From contig CAZEIU010000001.1 of the NCBI GenBank assembly GCA_964512085.1, positions 10,611 to 74,610 of the forward strand: DNA of 64,000 bases. Direction: 5' to 3'. The first letter of the stretch is position 1. The number at the start of each line of letters is the position of its first letter. The notes below the pieces were generated by a model. It was given only the letters and a program-made list of their open reading frames with translations, was not told the DNA's origin and ran no database searches. This DNA is from JAUPVL01 sp964512085 (GTDB lineage Bacteria; Patescibacteriota; Saccharimonadia; CAILAD01; BJGX01). The position numbers and the translations under genes were made by a program. Positions 35,266 to 44,072 of the stretch are shown one piece after another.

Positions 35266-36132
35266 TTATTTATCCGGAAACAAATGTGATCTACGATAGC
35301 CAATAAGATTAGCAACATTAATAAGATCTGGAGTCATAAATACCGCCCCAGTTGCTTCTTTGTCAGGCTTGATCGGTTTTGCTTTGTTTTTATAAAGGTT
35401 TTGCGGATTTACATCAAACTTAACCTGACCTAGTTTTTTGTGCATTTTAACTAATGTGGATTTAGATGCAGAAATTTTGTATGCGCTAGGATTACCTCCT
35501 ATAGCATGTAGCGCTGTCGGCTCATTTGCTAACATGCTGGTCTCAAAATTTATACCAAGTAGACGACAAATTTGTTGCATTGTTTGTTTGGGTTTATCTA
35601 AAAACTCCTCAAACTGCACAATAATATGCGGCAGATTGAGTTGAGCTACGGTTCGCAATGCATCGTAGTATGTATCTCGCCAGGCGTTGGCCTCTACCCA
35701 TATAGGACCAATTTGTCTGTCTTTACAGCTCCGTATATAAGCAACTGGGCTACGAGCCAATATAATTACTTTGATATTTTTTTGTACTACATTTTTTTGA
35801 GTGGCGATTCTCAACCACTCTACGTGTTTACTACCATCTACAATAATAGGTTTATCAATCTTTTCGGAAAGCGCCTTGTGAACATCAATAGACTCAAGAG
35901 CGTTAGTTGATTTAATTAGTGAGCGATTAAATATCTCGCATTTATTACCAGCAATAATACAATCTAAACACTCACCTGCTTCTTTATCTAGATGATATTT
36001 TTTAAAATAACCTTTTGCTCGCGACAATTCACCTATATATCCAACTTGCGAATGGCTATTTAGAGCCCTACCCAGCAAAGTAGAGCCGCTATATGCTGTG
36101 CCTAATATAAAAACGCTTTGTTCTAAACTCAT
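35266..36132 (-). CDS. Sulfotransferase family protein
   Basis: PAPS-binding motifs are visible: 5'-phosphosulfate loop ILGTAYSGSTLLGRAL and the 3'-phosphate site KVIILARSPVAYIRSC. The C-terminal part (IVQFEEFLDKPKQTMQQICRLLGI) is typical. It would transfer sulfate to a sugar, lipid or protein, likely at the cell surface. A four-Cys stretch (GECLDCIIAGNKCEIF) is an unusual insertion. No PAPS synthesis gene lies in the window. Confidence 0.8.
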   Translation of the reverse strand: MSLEQSVFILGTAYSGSTLLGRALNSHSQVGYIGELSRAKGYFKKYHLDKEAGECLDCIIAGNKCEIFNRSLIKSTNALESIDVHKALSEKIDKPIIVDGSKHVEWLRIATQKNVVQKNIKVIILARSPVAYIRSCKDRQIGPIWVEANAWRDTYYDALRTVAQLNLPHIIVQFEEFLDKPKQTMQQICRLLGINFETSMLANEPTALHAIGGNPSAYKISASKSTLVKMHKKLGQVKFDVNPQNLYKNKAKPIKPDKEATGAVFMTPDLINVANLIGYRRSHLFPDK

Positions 36133-36187
36133 ACTCTATAGTGTAGAGCTTAAGATCATTTCTATACAACTACTTTATTGTATTTTG

Positions 36188-37459
36188 TTACTTCCAAGTC
36201 CAGGTCGAGACAAGAGTGTCGCTGGCTTTTTTGGCGGTATCGTCATTGTAAGATGTATTTATAATAAAGCCATTAATAGTTTGGCCATCTAGTTGGTAAT
36301 TTTTGTTTGCAGGTATAACTACGATTGTTTGCTGATCTAAGCCATTTACTTTTTGTATGACTTGCTTGGCATCTACATTGTTAAGTTTTATATCATTTTG
36401 AGAAGTTATGGTACCAACCTTGGCTTGATCAACAAGAGCCTGTAGGTCTGTCACTGCAGTGGTGACGGCGGTAATAGTTATATCGTATTGCGAAACACTG
36501 CCAAACTTAGCGGCAATTTTACATTGGGTAAGTGCAAAGTTGATAGTATTGGGCGTAAATGCACCAAAACTAAAACAATCTCTATCTACTTTTTTGTAGC
36601 CATCTGGAATTGTGGCTGGCGAACTGCTCTGCTCGGTAGCCTGCTGAGTTTGTTCGACTTGTTCTTGATTGAGCTCTACTGCTGGAGTTTTTTTACTGCT
36701 TGAAGTAAGCAATAGTATTAAGCTTAAAATAACTACAAAGCCCAATACCACTGCGCCAATAATAATAAATTTTTTCTTACTACTTTTTTGAGGTGGCATC
36801 GGTGCAGCCATACCACCAATATCTAAGTTTCCTCCAAACCCTGGTGGCACACCGGCATTATCTACAGCATTTGGCATCGGGCTCACATCTACCCCTGGCT
36901 GCATCGAACCCTGTTGTTCAAAACCAACCGGCTGACTAGCCATAGGAGATGGCTGTGGTTGGGGTGGCAATTGATTACCACTAAGGTCTAGCATATTACT
37001 ACTGGGTACCTGCAATGCAGGGTCTGGCTGTACTGGTTGAGGAGCCATAGGCTCGGCTAGTGGCGGGTTAGCAGCTGGTGCTTGCTCGTAACCGGTCATA
37101 TTTGCATTGCCAGAAACTTGAGGTTGGCTATATTGGTCTGAGCCTAAGGCCGGATTAACGCCGATAGAACTAGTATCTACAGGGTTGGGCTGCATAGGAG
37201 CAGATGGCACATTTTGCATGTTTTGGGCAGGATTAACCTGATTATCTGGCATGTTATTTATAACAGCATTATCTTGAGCTGCTACAGTCTGCCAATCTGG
37301 TTGTACAGGCGAAGATGTGTCGGTAGGATTAATGCTGGTACCCGGCATAATAGAAGGGTTCATCTGATTATCAGATGGTTGCGGCACAGACCCCCCTATT
37401 TGATTTTGTGTATTGTCTGCTTGCGGAATCGGGAATGTGTTGTCTTGCGAGTCTTGCAT
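36188..37459 (-). CDS. Single-pass membrane protein with Pro/Gln/Asn-rich cytoplasmic tail
   Basis: From ATG 37459 (TATACT is 7 nt upstream; the longer frame is rejected) about 423 residues: a disordered N-terminal half rich in Pro, Gln, Asn and Met, a membrane helix (KKFIIIGAVVLGFVVILSLI), then a low-complexity Gln/Ser linker and a roughly 130-residue outside domain (DRDCFSFGAFTPNTINFALTQCKI). Saccharibacteria have many such proteins; function unknown. Confidence 0.7.
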   Translation of the reverse strand: MQDSQDNTFPIPQADNTQNQIGGSVPQPSDNQMNPSIMPGTSINPTDTSSPVQPDWQTVAAQDNAVINNMPDNQVNPAQNMQNVPSAPMQPNPVDTSSIGVNPALGSDQYSQPQVSGNANMTGYEQAPAANPPLAEPMAPQPVQPDPALQVPSSNMLDLSGNQLPPQPQPSPMASQPVGFEQQGSMQPGVDVSPMPNAVDNAGVPPGFGGNLDIGGMAAPMPPQKSSKKKFIIIGAVVLGFVVILSLILLLTSSSKKTPAVELNQEQVEQTQQATEQSSSPATIPDGYKKVDRDCFSFGAFTPNTINFALTQCKIAAKFGSVSQYDITITAVTTAVTDLQALVDQAKVGTITSQNDIKLNNVDAKQVIQKVNGLDQQTIVVIPANKNYQLDGQTINGFIINTSYNDDTAKKASDTLVSTWTWK

Positions 37460-37558
37460 ATCTTTGAGTATAGTATAGCAATTTGCACTCAAAAAGGCTA
37501 TGTTTTTTACTATTTTTTTCATTGCTCAAAATTGAATAGTTAGTGGTAAACTATAGCT

Positions 37559-38881
37559 ATGAGTATTAAGAATAAATTAATAAGATATGTACCAAAAACA
37601 GTGCTTGATAACTTTCATTATCCAGAGTCGATTTTTTATGCCAAAAAGTACAAAAAGCCGTCTAGCAATATGATTGTAATTGGTGTTGTGGGTAGCAAAG
37701 GCAAGACTACTACTGCCAACTTTGTATGGTCAGTATTGACTGCTGCTGGACATATGGTGGGTCAAATTGGTACTGCCAATATTAGAATAGGTAATGACGA
37801 AAGTCCCAACCCTTGGCATATGACTATGCCGGGAGCCAAAAAAATGCAAACCCTGCTAGCCAAAATGCAAAATAAAGGCTGTAATTTTGTAGTGATGGAG
37901 GTTCCATCTGAAGCACAAACCCAATGGAGACACATTGGAATAGAATTTGATGTAATTATATTTACCGGAGTTGAGCAAGAGATAATGGCTGCCCACAGAG
38001 GAAGCATGGAAATATTGCACAAACACAATAAACGTGTGCTCTCTTCTACAGCAAATAGCTCGCAAAAAATAATTAATCATAAAAATATCGAAAAAGTTCT
38101 TATTGCTAATGCCGATAGCCCCTATATTAATGACTACAGCCTATTTGATTTTGATCACAGACTAACATATAGCATTGATAAGCCGAGTGATTACCGAGCA
38201 ACAGAACTTAAGGTAAGTTCTACAGGTACGTCTTTTAAGATTAACGGTCATAAATACCGCATTAATTTAATTGGCAATGTTAATGCTCTAAACGCTGCTG
38301 CAGCTACCTCTGTAGCTGAGGTATTTAATGTGCTACCAGCGCAAATTCAAGAGGGCTTTAAAAACCTCAAGACAATCCCTGGGCGAATGGAAAAAATAAA
38401 CTTAGGTCAAAAATTCTTAGTATTTGTCGATTATGCTCACGACCAAATTAGCCTAACAAAACTTTTAGAAACCGGTCGACAGTTAATTGATGATAAAAAT
38501 AAGATAATTGTACTATTTGGCGGACAAGGCGGCGGTAGAGACATAAAGAAACGAGCTGAGATGGGCAAAATTGCCGCCAAACTTGCCGACTATGTCGTTG
38601 TGAGTGATGACGATCCTTATGATGACGACCCAATGCAGATTATTAACGACATAGCTGAAGGTGCCGAAAAATACGGCAAAGTCAAAGACAAAGATTTATT
38701 CTTAATTCAAGATAGAAGAAGAGGTATCTATAAGGCCCTTAAGTTGGCTAAGCCGGGCGATTTGGTTTTTATTGCCTGCAAAGGAGCTGATCAGCTCATG
38801 ATGATTGCCAACAATAAATCAATAAAATGGGACGATCGCGAAGTTACACGTGAGGAGTTAAGTAAAATAGTTAAAAAATAA
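37559..38881 (+). CDS. Mur ligase family protein (MurE-like, short)
   Basis: ATP-dependent amino-acid ligase fold: P-loop GVVGSKGKTTTANFVWSVL, a central domain, and the C-terminal PGRMEKI/VFVDYAHD and SDDDPYDDDP segments. MurE enzymes recognise the third amino acid at DNPR (mDAP) or DNPA-like (Lys) motifs; here the site reads DDPYDDDP. The usual N-terminal UDP-sugar domain is almost absent (440 residues, P-loop near 48), so this may be a variant peptidoglycan or other ligase. Near-leaderless start. Confidence 0.8.
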   Translation: MSIKNKLIRYVPKTVLDNFHYPESIFYAKKYKKPSSNMIVIGVVGSKGKTTTANFVWSVLTAAGHMVGQIGTANIRIGNDESPNPWHMTMPGAKKMQTLLAKMQNKGCNFVVMEVPSEAQTQWRHIGIEFDVIIFTGVEQEIMAAHRGSMEILHKHNKRVLSSTANSSQKIINHKNIEKVLIANADSPYINDYSLFDFDHRLTYSIDKPSDYRATELKVSSTGTSFKINGHKYRINLIGNVNALNAAAATSVAEVFNVLPAQIQEGFKNLKTIPGRMEKINLGQKFLVFVDYAHDQISLTKLLETGRQLIDDKNKIIVLFGGQGGGRDIKKRAEMGKIAAKLADYVVVSDDDPYDDDPMQIINDIAEGAEKYGKVKDKDLFLIQDRRRGIYKALKLAKPGDLVFIACKGADQLMMIANNKSIKWDDREVTREELSKIVKK

Positions 38882-38901
38882 CTTAGTTATCAATTCAAAT
38901 A

Positions 38902-39771
38902 TTATTTTATTGCTATGCTTTTTTGCTTAGCCGTACAGTAACATTCATAAACCTTTTCGCAATCTTTGCAGCTAATAAAAAGCTTATGACAGCTTTTGTC
39001 GGCACAGTCTACAAATCTGTCGCAGGGTTTTTGGCAATGCTCGCATTTTGCAAGAACTTCTTTGCCACTTTTAGTTTCGGTATTAGTTATCATCCGCTGG
39101 TCAAAAACAAAGTTTTTGCCCTTAAAGTAACCATTGGGGTATTTCTCTAAATACTTTACAATGCCACCATCTAGCTGACAGACGTCCTCAAAGCCTTCTT
39201 CTGTAAGCACGGCGCCGGCTTTTTCGCATCTAATACCACCGGTACAGTAAATTAATGCTTTTTTGGTCTTATCGACCTTTAAATTCTTAACTTTTTCAGG
39301 TAGCTCAAAAAATCTTTGAGTGTTTGGCTGTATTGCTCCTTCAAACCGCCCTACCTTATACTCATAGTCGTTGCGCATATCTATTATAGTAACGTCTTCT
39401 TTCTGCTCAATAAGCTTATGAAATTCTTCTGGCGAAATATGTTTACCGCTTTTTTTAACATCTACTTTTTTACCAAGAGTCACTATCTCGTCTCGTCGTC
39501 TAACTATCATTTTCTTAAACGGCCAATTTCCGCTATAGCTACGTTTAAAAACAATATCACCAAATAGTGGATGAGCATCCATATATTCACGATATTTTCG
39601 TAATTGAGCTTTGGTACCAGCAACGGTTCCATTAATGCCCTCAGAGGCAATAATAATACGCCCCTTGAGGCCTATTCCTTCACAGACTAGTTTATGTTGC
39701 ATAGTCTCAAATTTGGGGTTTGGTACTTCTACAAATTTATAATACAAAAATACATATATAGCTTTTGACAT
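38902..39771 (-). CDS. trhO: tRNA uridine(34) hydroxylase (rhodanese family)
   Basis: N-terminal acylphosphatase-like part (YYKFVEVPNP, RIIIASEGINGTVAG), central rhodanese domain with active Cys in ALIYCTGGIRCEKAG, and a C-terminal Cys-rich zinc segment (CEHCQKPCDRFVDCADKSC). These are the TrhO (YceA) features; it makes 5-hydroxyuridine at the tRNA wobble base. ATG at 39771 with TATAAT 7 nt upstream. Confidence 0.92.
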   Translation of the reverse strand: MSKAIYVFLYYKFVEVPNPKFETMQHKLVCEGIGLKGRIIIASEGINGTVAGTKAQLRKYREYMDAHPLFGDIVFKRSYSGNWPFKKMIVRRRDEIVTLGKKVDVKKSGKHISPEEFHKLIEQKEDVTIIDMRNDYEYKVGRFEGAIQPNTQRFFELPEKVKNLKVDKTKKALIYCTGGIRCEKAGAVLTEEGFEDVCQLDGGIVKYLEKYPNGYFKGKNFVFDQRMITNTETKSGKEVLAKCEHCQKPCDRFVDCADKSCHKLFISCKDCEKVYECYCTAKQKSIAIK

Positions 39772-39871
39772 AGCCAAGATTATACCAGAAAACTTAGCTT
39801 TATTGCATATATTGTAGCTATATGCTAAATTATCACTCGGTGTACCTTAAATCCTCTCCCAAAGGAGTGAA

Positions 39872-40588
39872 GTGTCAAACAGTCACTTGCCGGTTGATAG
39901 AATTTTGGTCAAAATTTCTGGTGAATCACTTAAGGGAAGTTCTAGTGAAGTAATCGACCCCGATGAACTCAAGAGAGTTGCTCAAGACATTGCCGATGTT
40001 GTGAACAACGATACTCAAGTTGTTATCGTTGTTGGGGCGGGTAATATTTGGCGTGGAGCCAATCACCACGAGATCAACCAATCAGATGCCGACTACCTTG
40101 GTATGACAGCAACAATTATCAATGGTGGCGCGTTGGGTAGCGCTCTAAAAGGGCTTGGTGTTGAGACTCGCGTAATGACAGCATTGCCTATAGATAAAGT
40201 GTGTGAGCCATATCTTTTTAGGCGAGCGATACGACACTTAGAAAAAGGCCGAGTGGTAATTTGCGTAGCAGGTACGGGCAACCCATTTTGCACCACAGAC
40301 TTTACAGCTGCATTACGTGCTGCAGAACTAGAGTGCGATGTGATCTATATGGGTAAAAACGGCGTTGATGGTGTATACGACTCTGATCCTCGCACCAATG
40401 AAGATGCGGTGAGATTTCACGAGCTTACTTTTAGAGAAATTATTGACCGTGGACTTGAAGTTATGGACATGACAGCAATAACCCAAGCGGGCGATAAAGG
40501 TATTCCAATCGTTGTATACAATGGCAACAAGCCTGGTGCACTTAGTGAGGTTATTTACAACTCCAAACACGGAACTGTTATTCGATAA
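39872..40588 (+). CDS. pyrH: UMP kinase
   Basis: Phosphorylates UMP in pyrimidine nucleotide synthesis. Family motifs KISGESLKG, VVGAGNIWRG, TATIINGGAL and CVAGTGNPFCTTDFTAALRA are intact; 238 residues is normal. GTG start with AAAGGAG upstream, the style of the accessory class rather than the leaderless housekeeping class. It stands alone with its own terminator. Confidence 0.95.
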   Translation: MSNSHLPVDRILVKISGESLKGSSSEVIDPDELKRVAQDIADVVNNDTQVVIVVGAGNIWRGANHHEINQSDADYLGMTATIINGGALGSALKGLGVETRVMTALPIDKVCEPYLFRRAIRHLEKGRVVICVAGTGNPFCTTDFTAALRAAELECDVIYMGKNGVDGVYDSDPRTNEDAVRFHELTFREIIDRGLEVMDMTAITQAGDKGIPIVVYNGNKPGALSEVIYNSKHGTVIR

Positions 40589-40595
40589 AACAATC

Positions 40596-40625
40596 ATCCT
40601 AATTCAATTTGAATTAGGATTTTTA
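40596..40625 (+). terminator. Terminator of pyrH
   Basis: 10-bp stem ATCCTAATTC/GAATTAGGAT followed by TTTTATTT; the T-run overlaps the end of the convergent gene. Confidence 0.88.
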
Positions 40626-41012
40626 TTTATCTAAATAATCTTTCATTAAACTCCAATAGTTATCCTTCCAGCCTTGCTCAATATCACTAAAGAACTCCTC
40701 TGGAACTCCTGTTTGCATAAAGTGTAATTCACAGCCGTTGTTTTTGGGCTCAAACTCGAATGTTACTGTAGACTCTACTCCTTTTGGCCAGTCGCTAGCT
40801 CGCCAAGTCTGAACTATTTTTTTATCTATTTTGATTTCGATATTTCTGCCTGTGGCATAACCATCCCACACCGAAAAGCTATCACCTATCTTTCGACTAA
40901 TTTTTGCCGGTGCTCCTGTAAAACCAGCATGTTTTTTGGCGTCCATTATTAGCTCAAAAATTTGTGAGGGGCTGGCGTTAAACTCAACCGTTTGATGAAT
41001 AGTCTTTGTCAT
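40623..41012 (-). CDS. SRPBCC/AHSA1-like protein
   Basis: About 129 residues, with HQTVEFNASPSQIFELIMDAKKHAGFTG, RNIEIKIDKKIVQTWRASDWP and a C-terminal helix ending WKDNYWSLMKDYL, the pattern of Aha1 C-terminal-type START-fold proteins that bind hydrophobic ligands or Hsp90. ATG at 41012 overlaps the upstream stop (ATGA), so it is coupled to the kinase-like gene. Confidence 0.8.
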   Translation of the reverse strand: MTKTIHQTVEFNASPSQIFELIMDAKKHAGFTGAPAKISRKIGDSFSVWDGYATGRNIEIKIDKKIVQTWRASDWPKGVESTVTFEFEPKNNGCELHFMQTGVPEEFFSDIEQGWKDNYWSLMKDYLDK

Positions 41013-41524
41013 AATTGCTCGGTCTTTCTTAGCCATTTTTTGATAGCTTGTAGACTCTTGTCTAGTCGGTCATCAAAGTCGGCATCGGTTAGACTCAAAT
41101 TTACTTCATTAGAGTACCTTGACAAAAAATCTTGATGATCTTGATATGTTTTATTCAAAGCATCTAATTGGTCATAGTTTTTATATTTATAGATTTCTTC
41201 AAGTTTCTTAAGACTAAAATCTAAGCTAATAACATACAGTTCGTAATTATTATTCTTTACCAGCTCAACTATTCTCGACCACTGCCTATCAATACTAGCA
41301 TCGTAAATAAAATCTATTTTTCTATCAATAATATCTTTTAATCGCTTATCTTTCTTGCTTATGTATACATCGGTAATTAATTCGCCTTCATCCTCTTGAG
41401 TTTCAACTCGCATAGAATCATTATTGAGAATTGGCAATCTTAGATTCCAACTCAAATAGTAAGCAATAGGTGTTTTTCCGCTCCCGATAGGCCCAGCGAA
41501 TGTTATGCATACATGTCTATTCAT
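41009..41524 (-). CDS. P-loop NTPase, small-kinase-like
   Basis: 171 residues with Walker A GPIGSGKT near the N-terminus, followed by LSWNLRLPILNNDSMR as in nucleotide or small-molecule kinases, and an Asp-rich helical end. Probably a phosphotransferase of unknown substrate. Leads a two-gene operon. Confidence 0.7.
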   Translation of the reverse strand: MNRHVCITFAGPIGSGKTPIAYYLSWNLRLPILNNDSMRVETQEDEGELITDVYISKKDKRLKDIIDRKIDFIYDASIDRQWSRIVELVKNNNYELYVISLDFSLKKLEEIYKYKNYDQLDALNKTYQDHQDFLSRYSNEVNLSLTDADFDDRLDKSLQAIKKWLRKTEQL

Positions 41525-41536
41525 AATAATATTATA

Positions 41537-42013
41537 CTACTTCGCTAAGGCAATTATCTCGGCCATATCTTCAGACCCACTCCAGCTATTTATAATTTCG
41601 CCATTGGCATCGACCTGCACAAAGGTGTTTTCGAACGGTACATTATATTTTTTACGAAGTGTGTAGTTTTTGTCGTAATCCACACTTAGTACCGTAAAGT
41701 TGCTGGGTAACTTAGAAGTATTGTTTTTGAGCTCTTGGTCTAACTGCTTGCTAGTTTTTGACCACTTAGCGTTAAAAAACAACACCACTTTGCCATCGCT
41801 AGCTTGAGACAGTTTGCTTACATCATAGACTTCGTAAGTACCAGCCCTTTTTTGTACTTTCGATTCTTCTGACGATGCGGTACTATCTGCTTGGACTTGA
41901 TTTGTTTGAGGACTATTGTTTTTATTTTTTAGTCGATTATAGCCATAAAAAGCTACGGCAACTACTAAAGAAATAAACAATATCGTACCAATTATAATAA
42001 ATACTTTTTTCAT
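41537..42013 (-). CDS. Membrane-anchored thioredoxin-like protein with SxxS in place of CxxC
   Basis: From ATG 42013: an N-terminal membrane helix (about 3-25), a Ser/Gln-rich linker, then a thioredoxin fold (VVLFFNAKWSKTSKQLDQEL, FTVLSVDYDKNYTLRKKYNV, TFVQVDANGEI). The redox CxxC is replaced exactly by SKTS, so it cannot do thiol exchange. It starts 4 nt after the preceding gene. Confidence 0.75.
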   Translation of the reverse strand: MKKVFIIIGTILFISLVVAVAFYGYNRLKNKNNSPQTNQVQADSTASSEESKVQKRAGTYEVYDVSKLSQASDGKVVLFFNAKWSKTSKQLDQELKNNTSKLPSNFTVLSVDYDKNYTLRKKYNVPFENTFVQVDANGEIINSWSGSEDMAEIIALAK

Positions 42014-42017
42014 ACAG

Positions 42018-42470
42018 TTAATTTCTATTTGTTCTTGATAGTAAAAATATCTTAAGAAGTACCACAATTACCAATATAAAAACTAGCCACAAGTCTAGCG
42101 ACTTAGTCAAAACCTGCACAAATATTGCCACCGATAAAATCGCCACTATGCTTAAATAAATAAATCTTTCTAGCGCAGGCATTTGTGGATGATTGCTTTG
42201 TTTTTTTAGCTTGCGCCAATGTGTAATAATAAACGCCAAAACTGCCAGCATGAATAAAGCCAAAATAGCTAGTTGAATTGGTGCAGTTGTGGCGCTATAA
42301 AAAGGCACCATAAAAAACATTCCAAGGGCAAAAATAATTAGCCCAATTACAACTTCTGTACCAAACTTGTGTTCAGTAAGCATATCATCTTCGGCAATGT
42401 GCTTTATTTGTGTACGTTTGGCGTGATTTTGTTGTTTTTGCTCATGCTTTTTGTGACTAGCTCTGCTCAT
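42018..42470 (-). CDS. Four-helix membrane protein with His/Lys-rich N-terminus
   Basis: A basic cytoplasmic start, then four hydrophobic helices in two pairs (VVIGLIIFALGMFFMVPFY, LAILALFMLAVLAFIITHW, FIYLSIVAILSVAIFVQVL, LWLVFILVIVVLLKIFLL). TACAAT lies 7 nt before the chosen ATG at 42470. Likely operon with the thioredoxin-like gene; function unknown. Confidence 0.7.
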   Translation of the reverse strand: MSRASHKKHEQKQQNHAKRTQIKHIAEDDMLTEHKFGTEVVIGLIIFALGMFFMVPFYSATTAPIQLAILALFMLAVLAFIITHWRKLKKQSNHPQMPALERFIYLSIVAILSVAIFVQVLTKSLDLWLVFILVIVVLLKIFLLSRTNRN

Positions 42471-42504
42471 ACAAATCATTGTATCATGGATGTTTTTGTA
42501 AATT

Positions 42505-42531
42505 AAAAATCACTTCTTACTCGAAGTGATT
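42505..42531 (-). terminator. Terminator with the stop codon in its loop
   Basis: AATCACTTC/GAAGTGATT stem and T-run on the minus strand; the TAA stop of the gene at 42517 lies in the loop. Confidence 0.85.
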
Positions 42532-42981
42532 AGTTGAATCATCAATTGCAGCTTGATTAATTCTTCGGTGATGTTCAATTTGTCGCAATATATAATTCAG
42601 CCTTCTTTTTTTAATTCCATAGAAGCTTAATAGAACGTTGGTGGGCGCAAATAGAAAATCTCCGAGAGTTTCGATTCTTAAATCTTGCCTGTCTTCCCAC
42701 TGCCCGTTTTCGTTTAAAACTCTCGGGTGGCTTAGTAGTTTTACAATGTAGTCTGACACATCATAATCAGAAAGTAAAACCTCAAGTTCTGGGCTAGTAG
42801 GTCTTGCAGCTGCGCTACCTAGTTTAGAAATTCGTTTTGGCTTTTCATTTCCTACTTGAATGTCTAGAGAGATAGCTCGGTATGGTGATTTTGCAGCATC
42901 TATACATTTCAACCCACCCTTATCAATAAAATCAAAATAGTCATCTTCACACGCCAAAGTAAGAATCACTTTTACTGGCAT
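42517..42981 (-). CDS. Hypothetical 154-residue protein
   Basis: Basic C-terminal helical segment (LGDFLFAPTNVLLSFYGIKKRRLNYILRQIEHHRRI) after an alpha/beta part; might be a nucleic-acid-binding helix pair, but no family is recognised. GGAGAGGAGAGG precedes the ATG and the leader has the GCACC motif. Confidence 0.6.
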   Translation of the reverse strand: MPVKVILTLACEDDYFDFIDKGGLKCIDAAKSPYRAISLDIQVGNEKPKRISKLGSAAARPTSPELEVLLSDYDVSDYIVKLLSHPRVLNENGQWEDRQDLRIETLGDFLFAPTNVLLSFYGIKKRRLNYILRQIEHHRRINQAAIDDSTNHFE

Positions 42982-43015
42982 GCCTCTCCTCTCCTAAGAA
43001 GGTGCTGGGAGTATT

Positions 43016-43993
43016 CTACTTTTTAGATAGCAAATTGTCAATTGAGTTTATAAGTTCGGCATGGCTTTTGGCTTGCATAAGATTTGCTCTAACTTCGGCT
43101 GCATTTGCAAAACCATGCACATACATCTTTACAAACTTTTTGAGTGGCTCAAATCTATACTCACCATTCTTACCCCAGGTTTTTTGATGCAAAAGAACGT
43201 GTTCTTTTAGTATAACCAGCATATCACTTAGATCTTTAGTCTGCTGGTTATCTGAAAACACAAATAGGTTTTGAAAAATTCCTCTACCAACCATAATACC
43301 ATCTACCCCACTTTCTTTAGCGCGATCTAACCCTTCTTGTTTAGTCAATACATCGCCATTACCTACAATTATGGTGTGTGGTGAAAGTTTATTTCTAAGC
43401 TCTACGGCTTTTTTTATTTCTTGCCACTTTGCCGGCACTTTGCTTTGGTCTTTTTTGGTGCGACCATGAACAATTAATGCATCTAGATTATGATTAAGCA
43501 AAAAACTTATCCAATTCTCAGTATCAATATTATTAAAGCCAATACGGGTTTTTACGCTCAAGGGTATCTTACCGCTTAAACCTTCTTGAGTTGCCAAAAT
43601 TATCTCATTAGCTAGAGGTTGGTTTTCTATTAATGCCGAGCAGGCGCCTTTTTTGATTATTTCTTTTACTGGACAACCCATATTGATATCTACGCCATCA
43701 AAACCAAGCTCAACCATATCTTGAGCCATTTTGTAGTAGTGTTGAGGCTCTATACCCCAAATTTGTGCAATTAATGGCTTCTCGGCAGGTGTCTTCTTTA
43801 GTCTTTTGGCGATAGCTTTTTTACCGGGGCTACACCACCCGTCGGCATTAGCAAATTCTGTCATCATCAAATCAGCCGGTGCATGTTTTACAACTATTTG
43901 TCGAAAAACCGTATCTGTCACATCGTCCATAGGTGCCAGCACAAAGAACGGCTTCTTAGATTCTTGTAATTTTTGCCAAATATTATTACTCAT
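43016..43993 (-). CDS. tRNA-dihydrouridine synthase
   Basis: FMN enzyme reducing uridine in tRNA. Start motif FFVLAPMDDVTDTVFR, INMGCPVKEIIKKGACSALI with the catalytic Cys, KTRIG, IVHGRT and the phosphate site MVGRGIFQN are present. 325 residues fits the Dus family; the precise subfamily (DusB-like) is not certain. Confidence 0.92.
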   Translation of the reverse strand: MSNNIWQKLQESKKPFFVLAPMDDVTDTVFRQIVVKHAPADLMMTEFANADGWCSPGKKAIAKRLKKTPAEKPLIAQIWGIEPQHYYKMAQDMVELGFDGVDINMGCPVKEIIKKGACSALIENQPLANEIILATQEGLSGKIPLSVKTRIGFNNIDTENWISFLLNHNLDALIVHGRTKKDQSKVPAKWQEIKKAVELRNKLSPHTIIVGNGDVLTKQEGLDRAKESGVDGIMVGRGIFQNLFVFSDNQQTKDLSDMLVILKEHVLLHQKTWGKNGEYRFEPLKKFVKMYVHGFANAAEVRANLMQAKSHAELINSIDNLLSKK

Positions 43994-44072
43994 AACTTGA
44001 GATGTGATTATAGCGAAAAATTGTATAAATTTCTAGTCACTAATAAGCATAGATTGCGTTATAATAAAATCA

